This document shows, piece by piece, positions 52,796-62,175 of a stretch of 64,000 nucleotides of DNA. A program made the position numbers and the translations under genes. The stretch's first letter is position 1. Each line of letters begins with the position of its first letter. The notes under the pieces are model-generated. The model had not been told where the DNA came from and ran no database searches. It saw only the letters and a program-made list of their open reading frames with translations. The stretch is from Mariprofundus sp. NF (GTDB lineage: Bacteria > Pseudomonadota > Zetaproteobacteria > Mariprofundales > Mariprofundaceae): positions 1 through 64,000 of the forward strand of contig NZ_VWNC01000009.1 in NCBI RefSeq assembly GCF_013387455.1, in the 5' to 3' direction.

Positions 52796-53161
52796 TTAGT
52801 CTCTCTCACCACGCTCATGCCTGTGGCTGCGATTGCGATCATGGTTACGACTGTATGATGGCCTATGCACACGATGCTCGGAGCGATGTGCGATCGGCCT
52901 GTAGTGTGCGCGTGGCTGCTGTTGAACAACATAAGCTGGCTGGTGCTGACTTGCGAACAGTGCTCCGGCAATGGTGCCCAGAACTGCGCCGAAAACTGCG
53001 CCTTCAACGACCTGATTGTTACTGGAGCCTACGACGGCACCGGTTGTTGCACCGACGATGGCGCCGGTGGCCATAGAGCGATCCTGATAGGAGGCGGCCT
53101 GTGCCAGAGGAGCGGCAAGCAGAGCTGAGGTCAGTAGGGCTGCGGTAATCATTCGTTTCAT
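52796..53161 (-). CDS. Exported glycine-zipper protein
   Basis: This 121-residue protein has a signal peptide (ITAALLTSALLAAPLAQA), a glycine-zipper segment (TGAIVGATTGAVVGSSNNQ then GAVFGAVLGTIAGALF) and a His/Arg-rich C-terminal tail. ATG 53161 (MKRMITAALL) is used; the ORF extends upstream without need. Such proteins sit in the outer membrane or periplasm and are often stress-induced; function unknown. Confidence 0.82.
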   Translation of the reverse strand: MKRMITAALLTSALLAAPLAQAASYQDRSMATGAIVGATTGAVVGSSNNQVVEGAVFGAVLGTIAGALFASQHQPAYVVQQQPRAHYRPIAHRSEHRVHRPSYSRNHDRNRSHRHERGERD

Positions 53162-53345
53162 CTTATTCTCCTGCGGGATGGTTTCCCTCATATGGAGAAC
53201 GCTAACGGCTGAAATGTGCGTGAGTGCATTGGCTCTGTAAAATGAGTGCAAAGAAATTGTAAAATTTCAAAATCAAAATTCGCTGGTTTACGAAATGGGC
53301 GCTATTGAGCAGCGTTAAGCTCTCTACGGTAGGGGGCAGGCTTCT

Positions 53346-53978
53346 GTGAACAGACTTATTACATTTGAGGGTGTGGACGGTTGCGGTAAGAGCACGCAGC
53401 TCAAACTTGCTGCTGCGTGGCTAGAGGCGCGTGGTGAAAAGGTGGTTTGCACCTTTGAGCCGGGTGATACAGCACTGGGCAAGGAGATTCGCAGACTGCT
53501 GCTGGCAGGTGAGTTTGTACCGGTTGCTGAGTCTGAACTGCTGCTGTTTCTGGCTGATCGTGCCCAGCATGTGCGCGAGGTGATTCAGCCTGCCCTTGAG
53601 TCCGGTGCATGGGTGTTATGTGATCGTTATTCAGACTCTACTTTGGCTTATCAGTTGGCAGCACGAAAGCTGGGTGATGGTGCGACCAATCTGAAAGAGA
53701 TGCTCAACTTTGCTGAGTGTGGCGTAAGCCCGGCCCTGACACTCTGGTTTGATCTGCCTGTTGCCATTGCTGCAGAGCGTATGAAAAAGCGCGCTGAAGC
53801 GGGTGAGAAACCTACGCGTCTGGATGATGAGGCGATCTCATTCCATGAACGGGTAGCGGCGGCATTTGCCGCTCAGTTTGATGCTGATGAGGGGCGCATT
53901 GTTCGTATTGATGCAAGCCGGGATATCAAGGGTGTGAAGGAGCAGGTGGAATTGTTGTTACAGAGACGTTTTTCGTGA
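53346..53978 (+). CDS. tmk: Thymidylate kinase
   Basis: This 210-residue kinase has the P-loop GVDGCGKSTQ, DRYSDSTLAYQ and the LID region RMKKRAEAGEKPTRLDD. It phosphorylates dTMP. The start is GTG 53346 after GGGGGCAGG. It overlaps holB by four bases (GTGA). Confidence 0.94.
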   Translation: MNRLITFEGVDGCGKSTQLKLAAAWLEARGEKVVCTFEPGDTALGKEIRRLLLAGEFVPVAESELLLFLADRAQHVREVIQPALESGAWVLCDRYSDSTLAYQLAARKLGDGATNLKEMLNFAECGVSPALTLWFDLPVAIAAERMKKRAEAGEKPTRLDDEAISFHERVAAAFAAQFDADEGRIVRIDASRDIKGVKEQVELLLQRRFS

Positions 53979-54901
53979 TAGAGCTATTAGGCCATCAGGC
54001 CGTTGAGGAGCGTTTTGCTGATGCGATGCGTCGCAATCATATGCATCACGCATGGTTGCTGCATGGGGTTCGCGGTATCGGTAAGTTTGCATTGGCAGAG
54101 AAACTGGCTGCAATGCTGATGTGTGAAACGCATTCGGCATGCGGAGTCTGCCATGGCTGTCAGATGTTAAACGCAGGTTCCCATCCAGATCTCATCTCTG
54201 TTGGTCTTGAAGAGAAGAAACGTGATATCTCCATTGCTCAGGTACGGGAGATGCTCGGTTTTCTCTCTCTCAGTGGTGCCGAGAGTGAAAACCGGGTGGT
54301 GATTCTGGATGATGCCGACCGGCTGAATCATCAGGCTGCTAATGCGTTGTTGAAGGGGTTGGAAGAACCATCTCCGGGTAGTGTGCTGTTGATGGTCTGT
54401 GCTGATGCTATGAAGTTGCCTGCTACAGTTCGTTCCCGTTGCTTAATGCAGCACTGTTCTCCACTGACAGAAGATGATGTGCGTAGTGTGCTGGCATCCA
54501 GGCTGGATGCAGAGACGATCGGGCTGGCCGTTCAACTGGCCGATGGTTGTCCGGGTTCAGTGCGTTGCCTTGAGGATAGCTCGGTGGCCAAGGCTCTGGC
54601 GGAGTGGCAGAGACTGGTTGAAGACCTGAGTCAGGCCGATATCGGCAAGATTGATAACTGGTGTAGATCCAATGTGGCAACGGTGCCACACGAATTGATT
54701 ATCCGGGCGCTGCTGCAACCTCTCTATCCGAGACTACAGCAGCCCCAAAGCAGCGGTTTTGAGGCCTTCGAGGCGGTTCACTTGGCCGTGAAGGCTTGTC
54801 TGCGCTGGCCGGGTGAGGTGATTCGACAGTCTCTTCGTGCTGCACCCACACTTCTCTCCAATGTGCTGGAGCTGCGTGCTGCACTGCGAACTTCAACGTA
54901 G
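53975..54901 (+). CDS. holB: DNA polymerase III delta' subunit
   Basis: This 308-residue clamp-loader subunit has HAWLLHGVRGIGKFALAEKLA, the zinc-binding cysteines in MCETHSACGVCHGCQML, and ILDDADRLNHQAANALLKGLEEP. The start is GTG 53975, coupled to tmk, which is the common tmk-holB order. Confidence 0.92.
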   Translation: MIELLGHQAVEERFADAMRRNHMHHAWLLHGVRGIGKFALAEKLAAMLMCETHSACGVCHGCQMLNAGSHPDLISVGLEEKKRDISIAQVREMLGFLSLSGAESENRVVILDDADRLNHQAANALLKGLEEPSPGSVLLMVCADAMKLPATVRSRCLMQHCSPLTEDDVRSVLASRLDAETIGLAVQLADGCPGSVRCLEDSSVAKALAEWQRLVEDLSQADIGKIDNWCRSNVATVPHELIIRALLQPLYPRLQQPQSSGFEAFEAVHLAVKACLRWPGEVIRQSLRAAPTLLSNVLELRAALRTST

Positions 54902-55007
54902 GTAATCGAGGCTAGGATTCATCGCCAAGCGGGTTAGAGTGCGACCGTACCTGGCGTTAACAACAGGAAGTTATGAATAGCGCCTCATCAGGAGAATGGT
55001 CCACAGC

Positions 55008-56546
55008 ATGGGAAATTACTACGTTACCACCCCGATCTATTATGTGAATGATGAGCCGCATCTTGGCCATATCTACACCACGATTGCAGCCGATGTGCTG
55101 GCCCGTTTTAAACGTCTGAGCGGTGAGAACGTCTTCTTTCTGACCGGCGTGGATGAGCATGGGCAAAAGGTGCAGCAGGCGGCGGAAGCGCGTGGCATTG
55201 AGCCGATTGAGTTGGCCAATCAGGTGGTGGCGCGTTACGAGAGCCTATGGCCTGAACTCTCCATCAGTAATGATGATTTTATCCGTACCAGTTCCGAGCG
55301 CCATAAGAAGGGTGTGCAGGCGATGTGGCGCAGGCTTGAAAATGCCGGTGCGATCTACAAAGATTTCTATGAAGACTGGTACTGCGTACCATGTGAAAGT
55401 TACTGGACTGAAACTCAGCTCAAAGATGCCGAGTGCTGGGAATCCAAAGGCTGTCCGGACTGTAAACGGGAAGTGGAGAAGATTCAGGAGGAGTCATACT
55501 TTTTCCGCCTGAGCGCTTTTCAGGATCGTCTTGTTGAACATATCAAAGCCAATGATGATTTTATTATGCCGCTCTCACGCCGTAATGAGGTGCTCAGCTT
55601 TGTTGAGGGTGGTTTGAGGGATCTCTCCGTATCCCGCACCACCTTCTCATGGGGCGTGCCTGTACCCGGTGATGAGAAGCATGTGATCTATGTCTGGATC
55701 GATGCGCTGACCAACTACCTCTCCGGTCTGGGCTTCCCTGATCAGGAGGTGCCGGAGCACTGGCCTGCTGATGTTCAACTGATCGGTAAAGATATTCTCC
55801 GTTTTCATGCCGTCTATTGGTGTGCGATGCTGATGGCAGCAGATCTGCCGCTGCCTAAGCGTGTCTATGCGCATGGCTGGTGGACTGTCGAAGGCGAGAA
55901 AATGAGTAAATCAAAAGGCAATGCGCTGCGTCCTGCCGATCTGCTGGCTGAATATGATGCCGATGTGATTCGTTACTTCCTGCTGCGCGAAGTGCCGTTT
56001 GGGCATGATGGGGATTTCTCATTTACTGCGCTCAAACAGCGCTATAACTCCGAATTGGCCAATGATGTCGGCAACCTTCTGAACCGATCACTGGCGATGC
56101 TGAACAAGTATCGTGATGGTGTCCTTGCTGAGGTGGATGAACTGACAGACGCTGATCGGGCGCTGATTGCTGATGTGAATGGCATGCAGGTTGATGTGGC
56201 TGAGGCGCTTGATCGACAGGCATTTCATCTGGCCATTGAGCGGATCAGCGTTGTGGTGCGTCATGGTAACCGCTATGTCGAAGAGAGCGCGCCCTGGGCA
56301 CTGGCCAAGCAGGGCGATGACAAACGTCTGAACACCGTGCTTTACCATCTGGTGGAGACACTGCGTCTGGTAGCGCTACAGCTTCTGCCATTCATGCCGA
56401 CCAAGATGGGGCTTATGCTTTCTCAGATTTATAACCGGGAAGTTGATATCGAAACGATCTTATATGCTGAACAGGGTGGCTGGGGTCTTCTAAAAGCCGG
56501 GCATCAGTGCGCCAAGCCGAGTCCGATCTTTCCGCGTATGGATTAG
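55008..56546 (+). CDS. metG: Methionyl-tRNA synthetase
   Basis: This 512-residue class I synthetase has HLGH, KMSKS and a zinc knuckle of CXXC type (CVPCESYW...CPDC). The C-terminal tRNA-binding (EMAP-like) domain of E. coli MetG is missing, giving the short form. ATG 55008 (MGNYYVTTPIYY) matches relatives; ATG 54996 is also possible. Confidence 0.95.
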   Translation: MGNYYVTTPIYYVNDEPHLGHIYTTIAADVLARFKRLSGENVFFLTGVDEHGQKVQQAAEARGIEPIELANQVVARYESLWPELSISNDDFIRTSSERHKKGVQAMWRRLENAGAIYKDFYEDWYCVPCESYWTETQLKDAECWESKGCPDCKREVEKIQEESYFFRLSAFQDRLVEHIKANDDFIMPLSRRNEVLSFVEGGLRDLSVSRTTFSWGVPVPGDEKHVIYVWIDALTNYLSGLGFPDQEVPEHWPADVQLIGKDILRFHAVYWCAMLMAADLPLPKRVYAHGWWTVEGEKMSKSKGNALRPADLLAEYDADVIRYFLLREVPFGHDGDFSFTALKQRYNSELANDVGNLLNRSLAMLNKYRDGVLAEVDELTDADRALIADVNGMQVDVAEALDRQAFHLAIERISVVVRHGNRYVEESAPWALAKQGDDKRLNTVLYHLVETLRLVALQLLPFMPTKMGLMLSQIYNREVDIETILYAEQGGWGLLKAGHQCAKPSPIFPRMD

Positions 56547-56617
56547 GAATCGATTTTGTGGAAAATTTAATCGCTTCGGAGCATCCTTAACCGCCATGAA
56601 GGTGAGGGGAGGCTAGG

Positions 56618-57142
56618 GTGCCAAGACGGCTACTGAAAAAGATTATGCCTGATCATAAAAAGATCAGAGAGCACAAACATCTGCGCTGCTTCGGCACGCT
56701 TCTGCATAATCCGGCACTGTGGCATATGAATCGTCACTCTGTTGCTAAAGCCTTCGCTGTCGGTCTCTTCTTTGCCTGGGTGCCGGTGCCATTTCAGATG
56801 GTGCTGGCTGCCGGTGGTGCTATCCTCTTTCATGCCAATCTTCCACTCTCAATTGTGCTGGTCTGGCTGACCAATCCGCTCACCATGCCGCCGATGTTTT
56901 ATGGCGCCTATAAGCTGGGCGCGTGGCTACTCGGTGAAGAGCTGCAACATTTTGAAATGGAGCTCTCATTTGCCTGGTTGCAGCATGAGATGTCACTGAT
57001 CTGGGCACCGTTCCTGATTGGTTGTCTGGTGCTTGGTATTGTATCGGCGCTGCTCGGTTTCTTCGGTATTCAGATCGCCTGGCGCCGGATGGTGGTGAAA
57101 CGTTGGCGCAAAAGGCATCTTCGGCATGGTCGCCTCAGCTGA
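56618..57142 (+). CDS. DUF2062 membrane protein
   Basis: This 174-residue protein has the DUF2062 layout: a basic N-terminus, then about three helices with SVAKAFAVGLFFAWVPVPFQMVLA and VWLTNPLTMPPMFYGAYKLGAWLLG. The family is of unknown function. The start is GTG 56618 after GGGGAGG. It overlaps the next gene by 17 bases. Confidence 0.88.
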   Translation: MPRRLLKKIMPDHKKIREHKHLRCFGTLLHNPALWHMNRHSVAKAFAVGLFFAWVPVPFQMVLAAGGAILFHANLPLSIVLVWLTNPLTMPPMFYGAYKLGAWLLGEELQHFEMELSFAWLQHEMSLIWAPFLIGCLVLGIVSALLGFFGIQIAWRRMVVKRWRKRHLRHGRLS

Positions 57143-58019
57143 ACTCTGGAGCCTGATCTCCGAGTCGCTGCACAATATCACTGGCTGTGGTGCAATCACT
57201 GATTCACACGCACTCTCCGGCGGCAGTATCAATTCGGCATATCGGGTCAACACAGAAGAGGGGGTACCCTATTTTGTCAAACTCAACACACTTTCGTCAC
57301 TGTCGATGTTTGAGGCAGAGTCTGACGGTCTTGATGAGCTGGTCGCTGCCAACGCCATACGGGTGCCGTTGGCGGTAACCACAGGCAGTGGAGCAGGGCA
57401 CAGCTGGCTGGTGAGTGAGTATATTAATCTTGGCAGCGGTGAGAGCACTTCCCAACGGCTGCTTGGTCTGCAGATGGCTGCCCTGCACCGGAATAGTGAC
57501 AGCAGTTTCGGCTGGTATCGCGACAACACCATCGGCTCAACGGCGCAGATTAACACGGAGTCGGATAGCTGGGTGGATTTCTATCGCGACAATCGTCTGA
57601 AATTCCAACTCGATCTTGCCGCCAGAAACGGCTTCACCGGTTCACTGCAGTCCAAGGGTGAACGCCTGCTTGCCGATCTCGATAGCTTTTTCACCGACTA
57701 TTCACCGCAGCCTTCACTGCTGCATGGTGACCTCTGGGGTGGTAATGCTGCCTTTGATGAGCAGGGGCAGCCGCTGATCTTTGATCCGGCCGTCTATTAC
57801 GGTGACCGTGAGGCCGATGTCGCCATGACTGAACTGTTTGGCGGTTTTAGCACCGAGTTTTATGCGGCATACAATGATTCATGGCAGCTGGATACTGGAT
57901 ACAGAGTGCGTAAAACACTCTACAATCTCTATCACATCCTCAATCACGCCAATCTCTTCGCTGGTGGTTACGCCGCACAAGCCGAATCGATGATGGATCA
58001 ACTCCTATCTGAAATCTAA
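57126..58019 (+). CDS. Fructosamine kinase / phosphotransferase family protein
   Basis: This 297-residue protein-kinase-fold enzyme has the catalytic LLHGDLWGGNAAF and IFDPAVYYGDREADVAM motifs. The family phosphorylates fructosamines on glycated proteins or related small molecules. It overlaps the DUF2062 gene, suggesting co-transcription. Confidence 0.9.
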   Translation: MVASAELWSLISESLHNITGCGAITDSHALSGGSINSAYRVNTEEGVPYFVKLNTLSSLSMFEAESDGLDELVAANAIRVPLAVTTGSGAGHSWLVSEYINLGSGESTSQRLLGLQMAALHRNSDSSFGWYRDNTIGSTAQINTESDSWVDFYRDNRLKFQLDLAARNGFTGSLQSKGERLLADLDSFFTDYSPQPSLLHGDLWGGNAAFDEQGQPLIFDPAVYYGDREADVAMTELFGGFSTEFYAAYNDSWQLDTGYRVRKTLYNLYHILNHANLFAGGYAAQAESMMDQLLSEI

Positions 58020-58026
58020 AAAGGTA

Positions 58027-58180
58027 TTAACCACGAAGGACACAGAGAGCAGGAAGAAAAGAACCATAAAAATTGGAAAGAATTTCGTCATGCATCTCAT
58101 TTACAGTGAATATTGAAAGCTATTACTCCCTATCTAACGCTTCTTTGTATCTTCGTGTACTCTGCGTTCTTCGTGGTGAA
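58027..58180. repeat. Second inverted pair of the 'CCACGAAGGACACAGAG' type repeat
   Basis: TTAACCACGAAGGACACAGAG (58027-58047) and the inverted CTTCGTGTACTCTGCG...TTCGTGGTGAA (58151-58180) flank about 100 bases without a gene. The pair has the same design as the one at 10.4-10.56 kb, with partly different bases. Confidence 0.55.
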
Positions 58181-58189
58181 AAGCAGTCT

Positions 58190-59575
58190 TTACTGACCTG
58201 CGACGGTCATGCCGGAGATGGCAATGCTCGGTACGGCAGAAGAGCCGAACCAGGTCAGGTCGGAGCCGACCATCTCGATATTGGCAAACATCTCTTTCAG
58301 GTTTCCGGCAATGGTGATGCCGGATACCGGCCGAACGATTTTACCATTCTCAATCAGGAAGCCTGCTGCACCGCGTGAGTAGTCACCGGTAACACCATTA
58401 ACGCCGAAACCGATCATTTCGGTGACCAGCAGGCCGTTGCCGATCTCTGCAAACATCTGCTCCTGCGTCTGCTGGCCAGGATGCCAGATCAGGTTGGAGG
58501 AGCCGATACCGATATCACCGGTCAGGCCGCGCATGGCACTACCGGTCTCCGGTTGTTTGAGGCGTTTGGCGGTATAACGGTCGGTGAGAAAGCAGTTCAG
58601 GCGCCCATGATCGATAATGTTACGGCCAGTACAACGGGTGCCTTCGCCATCAAACAGGCGGTTACCCATGCCATCGGGGTGATCCGGGTTATCTTCAATG
58701 CGGACAAACTCGGGGAAAATCGATTGGTTTAATGCGTCGGCAAGAAAGGTGCGCTCCTGCAGGACAGCACGCCCGTTAATGGCTCCGATCAGATGACCGA
58801 GCATCGAGGTGGCAGTGCGTGGTTCAAAGATGACGGTGGTGCGCCCACTCTCCATGCTGCCGGGGTTGAGCATAGCAATCGCACGTTTGGCTGCTTCGTG
58901 AGCGATCATTTCCGGAGTTTTCAGATCGGAAGCGTGAAAGGCGCGGTGCCAGGCGTAATCGCGCTGCATCCCTTCACCACTGCCTGCAATCACTGAAACA
59001 CTGAGTGAAGCTGAGGATTTGGCATAATCGGCTGCAAAACCATCACTGGAGGCGTAGGCAACATGGCTGCTGCCAAAGCTTGCATCGGCTCCCTCTGAAT
59101 TACTGATCTCTGCTGAGTAGTTGCGGGCGATCTCTTCGCACTGCATCGCTGCATCACGCGCTTTCTCAATACTCCAGCCGTGATCCTGATCGGGATAGCG
59201 GGCACGCCATGCAGCCAGTTCATCTGCATTCGGGTGGTCTGCACCAACAGGTGGAACTGCATCGGGATCGGGTTCTGAGATCCTGGCCATGGCCACAACC
59301 TGATCAGCAAGTCTTTTCAGACCTGCCTCAGAGAGGTCGGAGCTTGAGGCGGTGGCAAAGGCCAGTCCTCTACCGGTTTCAACAAAGGCGCGCAGCCCCA
59401 TGCCCTGTGCATCCTCGCGTTCAACCGACTCAACGGCACCGTTGCGGATACTTACCGAGTCACCGGTATCACAGACCGCCAGTGCATCGACATAGATGGC
59501 TCCGGCTTGTTTGGCACATGCAACCAGACGTTCTGCATGGCCACTGATCGATTTAATGGTGTCAGAGTGGCTCAT
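58190..59575 (-). CDS. pmbA: Metalloprotease subunit PmbA (TldE)
   Basis: This 461-residue protein has the TldD/PmbA fold with GYSRGAAGFLIENGKI-type glycine-rich C-terminal region and lacks the zinc HExxxH motif, as expected of the non-catalytic partner. TldD-PmbA degrade unfolded peptides and mature some RiPPs. Its start overlaps the tldD stop. Confidence 0.93.
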   Translation of the reverse strand: MSHSDTIKSISGHAERLVACAKQAGAIYVDALAVCDTGDSVSIRNGAVESVEREDAQGMGLRAFVETGRGLAFATASSSDLSEAGLKRLADQVVAMARISEPDPDAVPPVGADHPNADELAAWRARYPDQDHGWSIEKARDAAMQCEEIARNYSAEISNSEGADASFGSSHVAYASSDGFAADYAKSSASLSVSVIAGSGEGMQRDYAWHRAFHASDLKTPEMIAHEAAKRAIAMLNPGSMESGRTTVIFEPRTATSMLGHLIGAINGRAVLQERTFLADALNQSIFPEFVRIEDNPDHPDGMGNRLFDGEGTRCTGRNIIDHGRLNCFLTDRYTAKRLKQPETGSAMRGLTGDIGIGSSNLIWHPGQQTQEQMFAEIGNGLLVTEMIGFGVNGVTGDYSRGAAGFLIENGKIVRPVSGITIAGNLKEMFANIEMVGSDLTWFGSSAVPSIAISGMTVAGQ

Positions 59576-61011
59576 GCTTCAGTTCCTCCTACGGTTAACT
59601 CATCAATGCGCAGGGTAGGCAGTCCCACACCGACAGGTACCGACTGGCCGCCTTTACCGCATGTGCCGACACCGGGATCAAGTTCCAGATCGTTGCCGAT
59701 CATCGAGACCTTCTGCAGCACTTCATGGCCAGCGCCGATCAGCGTTGCCCCTTTAACCGGGTACTGAATCTTGCCGTTCTCCACGTAGTAGGCTTCCGAG
59801 GTGGTGAATACAAATTTACCCGAGGTGATATCAACCTGACCGCCACCAAAGTTGACGGCATAGATCCCTTTATCGAGGGAGCTGAGGATATCATCGGGTG
59901 AATCACTGCCGGCTAACATAAAGGTGTTGGTCATACGTGGCAGCACCGGATGGGCATAGGATTCTCGGCGACCGTTGCCGGTGGAGGCCTTGCCCATCAG
60001 ACGGGCATTCTGCCGATCCAGCAAATAACCGGTCAGGATACCATCCTCAATCAGTATATTGCGCTGGCTGGAGGTGCCTTCATCATCGACATTGAGCGAA
60101 CCACGGCGCTCGGCGATGGTGCCATCATCAACCACGGTAATACCCTTGGCGGCAACGCGTTGGCCAAGCTTATCGGAGAATACGGAGGTTCCCTTGCGGT
60201 TGAAATCACCCTCAAGGCCATGGCCGATCGCTTCATGCAGCAGAATGCCGGGCCAGCCGGGGCCAAGTACCACCGGCATGGTGCCAGCCGGCGCATCATG
60301 GGCATCGAGATTCAACAGGGCTAAGCGTACCGCCTTGCGCACCAGCTCTTCAGCCTGATCATCATCAGTGAAGCGGTGCAGTGAGAAGCGGCCGCCGCCA
60401 CCGGCACTGCCGGTTTCGCGTTTGCCGTTCTGCTCAACCACGACCGATACATTCAGCCGCACCAGTGGTCTGGCATCATGAATGAACGCGCCATCCATGC
60501 GCACAATATGAATATCGGAGAATGAGGATGAGACGTTGGCAAAGACCTGTTTAACACGTGGATCGAGGCTTCTGGCCAGCTGATCCAGCCGCTCAAGCAG
60601 CGTTTTGCGTTGGGTGAAGTCGAGTCCTGCAGCCGGATTGCTGCCCTCATAGAGCAGGGGGGGTGGCGTGGCTTTGTGAATAGCGACAGGAGGCCGCTGC
60701 TGACCACTCTCGGCAATGGCACGAGCCGAACCTGCAGCCTGCATCAGGGCATCAGAATCAAGGCGGTCTGTAAAGGCGTGACCTGCCGCTTCGCCTTTAA
60801 TGACACGTGCACCAAGCCCCTGATGGGTGGATGCAGAGACATGTTTGACGCGTCCCTCTTCAAGTGCCAGTGATTCTGAAACACTATGTTCAAGGTAGAG
60901 GTCACCATCGTCGGCACCGGCCGGAAGCATGTGCGAAAGGACGGATTGAAGGGTTTCAATGGAGACTGGAGGGGTATCTAAGTTTTGATCAGGCATATCG
61001 GCAATCGTCAT
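59572..61011 (-). CDS. tldD: Metalloprotease subunit TldD
   Basis: This 479-residue protein has the zinc motif HEAIGHGLEGD and the TldD pattern, e.g. EEGRVKHVSASTHQGLGARV and the C-terminal GVGTCGKGGQSVPVG. It is the catalytic half of the TldD-PmbA protease. The four-base overlap with pmbA indicates an operon. Confidence 0.95.
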   Translation of the reverse strand: MTIADMPDQNLDTPPVSIETLQSVLSHMLPAGADDGDLYLEHSVSESLALEEGRVKHVSASTHQGLGARVIKGEAAGHAFTDRLDSDALMQAAGSARAIAESGQQRPPVAIHKATPPPLLYEGSNPAAGLDFTQRKTLLERLDQLARSLDPRVKQVFANVSSSFSDIHIVRMDGAFIHDARPLVRLNVSVVVEQNGKRETGSAGGGGRFSLHRFTDDDQAEELVRKAVRLALLNLDAHDAPAGTMPVVLGPGWPGILLHEAIGHGLEGDFNRKGTSVFSDKLGQRVAAKGITVVDDGTIAERRGSLNVDDEGTSSQRNILIEDGILTGYLLDRQNARLMGKASTGNGRRESYAHPVLPRMTNTFMLAGSDSPDDILSSLDKGIYAVNFGGGQVDITSGKFVFTTSEAYYVENGKIQYPVKGATLIGAGHEVLQKVSMIGNDLELDPGVGTCGKGGQSVPVGVGLPTLRIDELTVGGTEA

Positions 61012-61035
61012 GGCTGACCGGAATCTGTCAAGCCT

Positions 61036-61191
61036 AAGGATGCTCTGGAAAAGTCAGAACATCCATTGCAAGCCATGGATGGCTTGCCAAAATCATGCAA
61101 AGTAAGTGCTTGATTTTGTAAGCGAAGGCAAAACCACGCTTTTACCTTCGCGTTCTGAAAAACTACATGGACGTAGTTATTCAGAGCTTCC
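61036..61191. repeat. Hairpin-rich intergenic element with inverted ends (MITE/REP-like)
   Basis: Terminal segments AGGATGCTCTGGAAAA (from 61038) and TTATTCAGAGCTTCCC (to 61192) are inverted versions of each other. Between them four hairpins follow in a row: GCAAGCCA/TGGCTTGC (61068-61087), AAAATCA/TGATTTT (61089-61117), GCGAAGGCAAAA/TTTTACCTTCGC (61122-61151, one mismatch) and AACTAC/GTAGTT (61161-61178). There is no ORF. No second copy is present in this window, so it may be a mobile repeat or a structured regulatory region. Confidence 0.55.
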
Positions 61192-61261
61192 CTAAAAGAT
61201 AAGTGGGATTGATTGGTTACTGCATTTGGATTTTGCCTGAGCAGGCTCTATGCTCTGCCAC

Positions 61262-61471
61262 ATGGTTGAATTAATGATAGTTTCCGATCAGGTCATGTTG
61301 CAGGTGATTTGTGATGCACTGGCATCCAGATCAATCTGTTTTCGTGTTGAGAACAGTGGCATGCAGGCCTTGATGCCGCTACCGGGTGTGATGGATGCGC
61401 GCATCCTTGTCGATGAGGATGATCTGGCCGCGGCCGAAAAGATACTGGATGATCTGGAGTTGAATGGATGA
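61262..61471 (+). CDS. DUF2007 small protein
   Basis: This protein of about 69 residues has the DUF2007 pattern (VICDALASRSICFRVENSGM...ARILVDEDDLAAAEKILDDL). The family resembles PII-like/ferredoxin-like signal proteins, function unknown. ATG 61250 is an alternative start. It overlaps the next gene by four bases. Confidence 0.8.
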   Translation: MVELMIVSDQVMLQVICDALASRSICFRVENSGMQALMPLPGVMDARILVDEDDLAAAEKILDDLELNG

Positions 61472-62175
61472 TTAAAGGTGCATTGGCTTTTCTGGCAGGA
61501 CTGAAACTTCTCTTTCAACGCAGTGAGTTGCGGGCACTGTTGTGGCGCATGCTGGGTCTGCTGTTTCTATTTATGGTGCTGCTCTCCACGGCGGCCTTCT
61601 GGGGTGTCGACTATCTTGCTACGCTGTGGATTCCGCAAGGTGATGCCTGGTACTGGCAGCTGCTCTCATGGTTTGTCTGGCTGCTGGCCCTGCTGCTGGC
61701 CTTGATCAGTGGCGCAATTGCCTATGTGACACTTGGTTCGGCAGCGGTGGCACCGTGGCTGGATGAGCTGGCCGGGCGTACAGAGATGATATCCGGGCAG
61801 TCGGTGCGCCCCGAACCTGTCCCATGGCTGACACTGGTGCTACAGAGCCTGACCAACTCTCTGCGACCACTGCTGGGGCTGCTGCTGTGGGGTGGGGCAG
61901 CACTACTCTTTTTCTGGTTACCACCAGTGGCCACTGCAATCTGGAGTTATGGCTGTGTTCGTTTTCTGATGTATGAGTTGATTGATACACCGGCCTCGCG
62001 CCGAAACTGGGACTTTGCCGGACGAAAAATACGACTGAATGAAAAGCGCTGGTTCTATCTCGGTTTTGCAGGCCTTGCCGCATTGATGCTGATGGTGCCA
62101 GTTCTTAATCTGGCCGTGATTCCTGCTGCAGTTGTCGGGCTCTCCAGCGTTATCAAGGAGCCTCAGGAGTCCTGA
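61468..62175 (+). CDS. EI24-domain membrane protein
   Basis: This 235-residue protein has four to six membrane helices and the EI24/CysZ-like pattern. CysZ takes up sulfate, but most EI24 proteins in bacteria have no known role, and the family call is from hydrophobic layout and RKIRLNEKRWFYLGF-type motif near the end. Its stop overlaps the convergent kinase by 13 bases. Confidence 0.75.
   Translation: MIKGALAFLAGLKLLFQRSELRALLWRMLGLLFLFMVLLSTAAFWGVDYLATLWIPQGDAWYWQLLSWFVWLLALLLALISGAIAYVTLGSAAVAPWLDELAGRTEMISGQSVRPEPVPWLTLVLQSLTNSLRPLLGLLLWGGAALLFFWLPPVATAIWSYGCVRFLMYELIDTPASRRNWDFAGRKIRLNEKRWFYLGFAGLAALMLMVPVLNLAVIPAAVVGLSSVIKEPQES

Noticed and set aside
58190-61011. TldD-PmbA as part of a RiPP (microcin-like) cluster
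   Set aside because: No short precursor ORF with a ribosome site and no export or modification genes are adjacent; the pair is a common housekeeping operon.
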